This document shows, one piece after another, positions 61,576-64,000 of a DNA stretch of 64,000 nucleotides. Made by a program: the position numbers and the translations under genes. Position 1 is the first letter of the stretch, and every line of letters begins with the position of its first letter. Under the pieces are notes generated by a model, which worked only from the letters and a program-made list of their open reading frames with translations, ran no database searches and was not told where the DNA came from. The DNA is from JAHRAW01 sp963693025 (lineage in GTDB: Bacteria > Pseudomonadota > Gammaproteobacteria > Arenicellales > Poriferihabitantaceae): positions 558,001 to 622,000 of the forward strand of contig OY843749.1 in the NCBI GenBank assembly GCA_963693025.1, written 5' to 3'.

Positions 61576-62235
61576 TTAGTCACGGAATTTTATTACATCA
61601 AACCCCAACTTGAGGAATTTATTTTGTCTTTCTTTGGCCTTCTTAACTTTGTGCGGTGGCAAATGTTCACAGTTAAACTCATAACCATATGCTACACCGA
61701 GAATGGCTTTGGGGTCATATCGCTTTCCATTGGCCATCAATGCGTATTTTGTCGCCATGCCATAGCCGTAATATGTAAGAAAATTATCGCGTCCCATTTC
61801 ATCGCAACGCCTGATTGCTTTCCAAATAGATTCTGGGTTGTTCACATCTTTCCAAGTCCTATTTACCGTACGTTCCATGCCGGAATTCACTCGGCATTTT
61901 AATTTAAGCGCGTTTTTGGCGCCGTCATATTCAACGAAGTCCAGTAAATCAAACGCAATCAAAATGAATGCGGATCTTTTGATGTTGTGTTCTTTGCTCA
62001 GTTCATTTTGCGTGACGGAATTTTTTTCACAAAGCAGTTCCCAAGTTTTTTCAAAAAAATGACAGGGAATCATTTGATAGTTCGGCTTGCTCTTTTTTGT
62101 CATTACCCACACTTCACGACCGCGAATGTCGACTTGGTTCCGATCGCGCCGAGTTTTTGTATAGTGAAATTTAGCCTTGCCGAGTTCGGTGAGTATCGAA
62201 GGAAAAACTTCGTTTTCAAAGTTTTTGTCTTTCAT
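61576..62235 (-). CDS. Unknown protein with a possible McrA-head (ScoMcrA-like) C-terminal domain
   Basis: 219 residues from MKDKNFENEVFPS (ATG 62235). N-terminal part (to about 60) is mixed; residues about 60-115 look like a winged helix (NSVTQNELSKEHNIKRSAFI, LDFVEYDGAKNALKLKC). The C-terminal part KYALMANGKRYDPKAILGVA, then NKFLKLGFDVI resembles the YxPKaviG ... LGFxVv pattern of the N-terminal head domain of ScoMcrA-type modification-dependent restriction proteins. No HNH motif is present, so it would not cut by itself. Function is unknown; a defence or regulatory role is possible. AT-rich; 7 bp downstream of acnB. Confidence 0.5.
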   Translation of the reverse strand: MKDKNFENEVFPSILTELGKAKFHYTKTRRDRNQVDIRGREVWVMTKKSKPNYQMIPCHFFEKTWELLCEKNSVTQNELSKEHNIKRSAFILIAFDLLDFVEYDGAKNALKLKCRVNSGMERTVNRTWKDVNNPESIWKAIRRCDEMGRDNFLTYYGYGMATKYALMANGKRYDPKAILGVAYGYEFNCEHLPPHKVKKAKERQNKFLKLGFDVIKFRD

Positions 62236-62242
62236 TGGCTTG

Positions 62243-64000
62243 TTACCCAAACCCCTGCTCCGGCACCACCGAGTTAGCCGCCTTGTTATACGACTCGATT
62301 TCATTGAAGTTCAGATAGCGGTAGATGTCGGCGGACAAGGCGTTTAGTTGGCCGGCTTCGGCCATGTATTCTTCTACGGTGGGTAGGCGTCCTAATACGC
62401 CGGCGACGGCTGAGAGTTCGGAGGATGCCAGGTAGACGTTGGCGCCTTTGCCTAAGCGGTTGGGGAAGTTTCGGGTTGAGGTGGATACTACGGTGGAGTT
62501 GTCGGCTACGCGGGCTTGGTTGCCCATGCATAGGGAGCAGCCGGGGGGTTCGGTGCGGGCGCCGGCGCGGGCGAAGATGGCGTAGTGTCCCTCTTCGACC
62601 AGTTGCGCTTGGTCCATTTTGGTCGGCGGCACGATCCACATGCGCGTTGGGATGACGCGCCCCATTTTGTCTAGCAGGTTGCTGGTGGCGCGGAAGTGGC
62701 CGATGTTGGTCATGCACGAGCCGATGAACACTTCGTCTATTTTGTCGCCCGCCACTTCCGACAACAGCCGCGCGTCGTCGGGGTCGTTGGGCGCGCACAG
62801 GATGGGCTCGGTGATGGCGTTGAGGTCGATGTCGATGACTTCGGCGTATTCGGCGTCGGCGTCGGCGCACATCAGTTGCGGGTCGTCCAGCCACGCCTGC
62901 ATCGCGTCGATGCGTCGCGTAATCGTTCGCACATCGCCGTAGCCTTCGCTAATCATCCACTTGAGCATCACGATGTTGGAGGTGATGTATTCGGCGATGG
63001 GCTCGGCGTTCAGTTTGATGGTGCAGCCGGACGCGGAGCGCTCCGCCGACGCATCGGCAAACTCAAACGCCTGCTCCACCTTGAGGTCGGGCAGCCCTTC
63101 GATTTCCAGCACGCGCCCCGAGTAAATGTTTTTCTTGCCCGCCTTCTCGACCGTCAACAAGCCCTTTTGGATTGCCGCATAGGGCAGCGCATGCACCAAA
63201 TCGCGCAGCGTGATGCCCGGTTGCATCTCGCCGCTGAAACGCACCAGCACCGACTCCGGCATGTCGAGCGGCATGACGCCGGTGGCGGCGGCGAACGCCA
63301 CCAAGCCCGAGCCCGCCGGGAATGAAATGCCAATCGGGAAGCGCGTATGCGAATCGCCGCCGGTGCCGACCGTGTCGGGCAGCAGCATGCGGTTCATCCA
63401 CGAATGGATGATGCCGTCGCCGGGGCGGAGCGAGATGCCGGAGCGGTCCATCATAAAATCCGGCAGGCTGTGCTGGGTCTCGATGTCCACCGGCTTGGGA
63501 TACGCCGAGGTGTGGCAGAAGGACTGCATCACGAGGTCGGCTTGAAAGCCGAGGCAGGCGAGGTCTTTGAGTTCGTCGCGCGTCATCGGACCGGTGGTGT
63601 CCTGCGAGCCGACGGTGGTCATTTTCGGCTCGCAATACTGATGCGCGCGCACGCCGTCCACGCCGCACGCTTTGCCGACCATCTTTTGCGCGAGCGTGTA
63701 CCCCTTGCCGCTTTCCACCGGCGGCGCCGGCTTGCGGAACAGGTCGGACTCGGGCAGCCCGAGCGCTTCGCGCGCCCTGGCGGTGAGCCCGCGCCCGATG
63801 ATGAGGTTGATGCGCCCGCCGGCGCGCACTTCGTCCAGCAACACCTCGGTCTTGACCGAAAAGCGGCTGAGTTCTTCGCCGCCGTCGTGGCGGCGCAGCA
63901 CGCCTTCATACGGATGCAGGTCGAGCACGTCGCCCATCGCAATTTGGCTGACATCCAGTTCAATCGGCAGCGCGCCGGAATCCTCCATCGTGTTGAAAAA
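62243..64000 (-). CDS. acnB: Aconitate hydratase B, C-terminal part (5' end beyond the window)
   Basis: 586 codons of AcnB remain; the frame runs off the right edge in FFNTMEDSGALPIE. Features: YCEPKMTTVGSQDTTGPMTR, DSHTRFPIGISFPAGSGLVA, the 4Fe-4S cysteines in FIGSCMTNIGHFR and CSLCMGNQARV, and STSTRNFPNRLGKGANVYL. TCA-cycle enzyme; AcnB apoprotein can also bind mRNA. Ends with YNKAANSVVPEQGFG, typical except for a short tail. A normal AcnB is about 850-860 residues, so roughly a third is missing. Confidence 0.96.
   Translation of the reverse strand, partial: FFNTMEDSGALPIELDVSQIAMGDVLDLHPYEGVLRRHDGGEELSRFSVKTEVLLDEVRAGGRINLIIGRGLTARAREALGLPESDLFRKPAPPVESGKGYTLAQKMVGKACGVDGVRAHQYCEPKMTTVGSQDTTGPMTRDELKDLACLGFQADLVMQSFCHTSAYPKPVDIETQHSLPDFMMDRSGISLRPGDGIIHSWMNRMLLPDTVGTGGDSHTRFPIGISFPAGSGLVAFAAATGVMPLDMPESVLVRFSGEMQPGITLRDLVHALPYAAIQKGLLTVEKAGKKNIYSGRVLEIEGLPDLKVEQAFEFADASAERSASGCTIKLNAEPIAEYITSNIVMLKWMISEGYGDVRTITRRIDAMQAWLDDPQLMCADADAEYAEVIDIDLNAITEPILCAPNDPDDARLLSEVAGDKIDEVFIGSCMTNIGHFRATSNLLDKMGRVIPTRMWIVPPTKMDQAQLVEEGHYAIFARAGARTEPPGCSLCMGNQARVADNSTVVSTSTRNFPNRLGKGANVYLASSELSAVAGVLGRLPTVEEYMAEAGQLNALSADIYRYLNFNEIESYNKAANSVVPEQGFG

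Overview
The window is a GC-rich proteobacterial chromosome segment, almost certainly from a gammaproteobacterium with a sulfur-oxidising lifestyle. The signs are aprA/aprB (APS reductase) near the left end and typical gammaproteobacterial blocks: yciA/yciB/yciI, rnhA-dnaQ, yggS-proC-yggT, lysC-csrA-tRNA-Ser-tRNA-Arg, fadI/fadJ, orn and acnB. A tungsten-type aldehyde:ferredoxin oxidoreductase, an oxoprolinase-like enzyme, gamma-glutamyltransferase and a basic-amino-acid ABC importer suggest use of amino acids and peptides beside sulfur oxidation. Species cannot be named from the sequence; an uncultured or host-associated lineage is plausible but is inference.

Layout. 1-6080: end of an unknown gene, a composite repeat, aprBA, lgt and a YyaL/DUF255 thioredoxin-domain protein. 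6111-10219: an AT-rich defence island. It holds a CBASS-type operon (nucleotidyltransferase, HORMA protein, TRIP13-like ATPase, a small membrane protein with a Rossmann/TIR-like domain as likely effector, and a Fic/Doc protein), followed by broken remnants including a type I restriction HsdR tail. 10220-25150: manC, yciA, deoxynucleoside kinase, yciB, yciI, dnaQ/rnhA/methyltransferase, a four-gene polar amino acid ABC transporter, fadIJ, tRNA-Gly and a DnaJ/TerB protein. 25181-25652: an operon of three very small membrane proteins, two of them tandem paralogues of 36 residues. 25815-31582: trmB, tRNA-Phe, ggt and cupin, orn, rsmJ, fabI. 31885-40995: an AT-rich Sel1 pair, the aldehyde oxidoreductase, fumC, a CoA-transferase, a TIGR01777 epimerase, a frameshifted KefB/C antiporter and a RidA protein. 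41075-42911: three repeat copies, one interrupted by an IS110-family element. 42893-56271: oxoprolinase, AsmA-like protein, argC, a YggS-ProC fusion, yggT, ampG, pyrE. 56348-64000: repeats, tRNA-Arg, a GT10 glycosyltransferase, tRNA-Ser, csrA, lysC, a Sel1 lipoprotein, a possible McrA-head protein and the 3' part of acnB.

Three things stand out. First, the HORMA/TRIP13 CBASS-like operon has no recognisable standard effector such as NucC and carries a Fic protein. Second, the IS110 element appears to encode a bridge RNA upstream of its transposase: four guide segments can be read that match its own ends and the site it sits in, and that site is the terminus of the dispersed repeat. Third, a mosaic family of palindrome-rich dispersed repeats (about a dozen copies of roughly 200 bp, ending in inverted copies of a CGTCATTCTCGA-type sequence) fills most long intergenic gaps; one copy supplies the last codons and stop of the oxoprolinase gene. 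Many genes also end in G-tracts around the stop codon.
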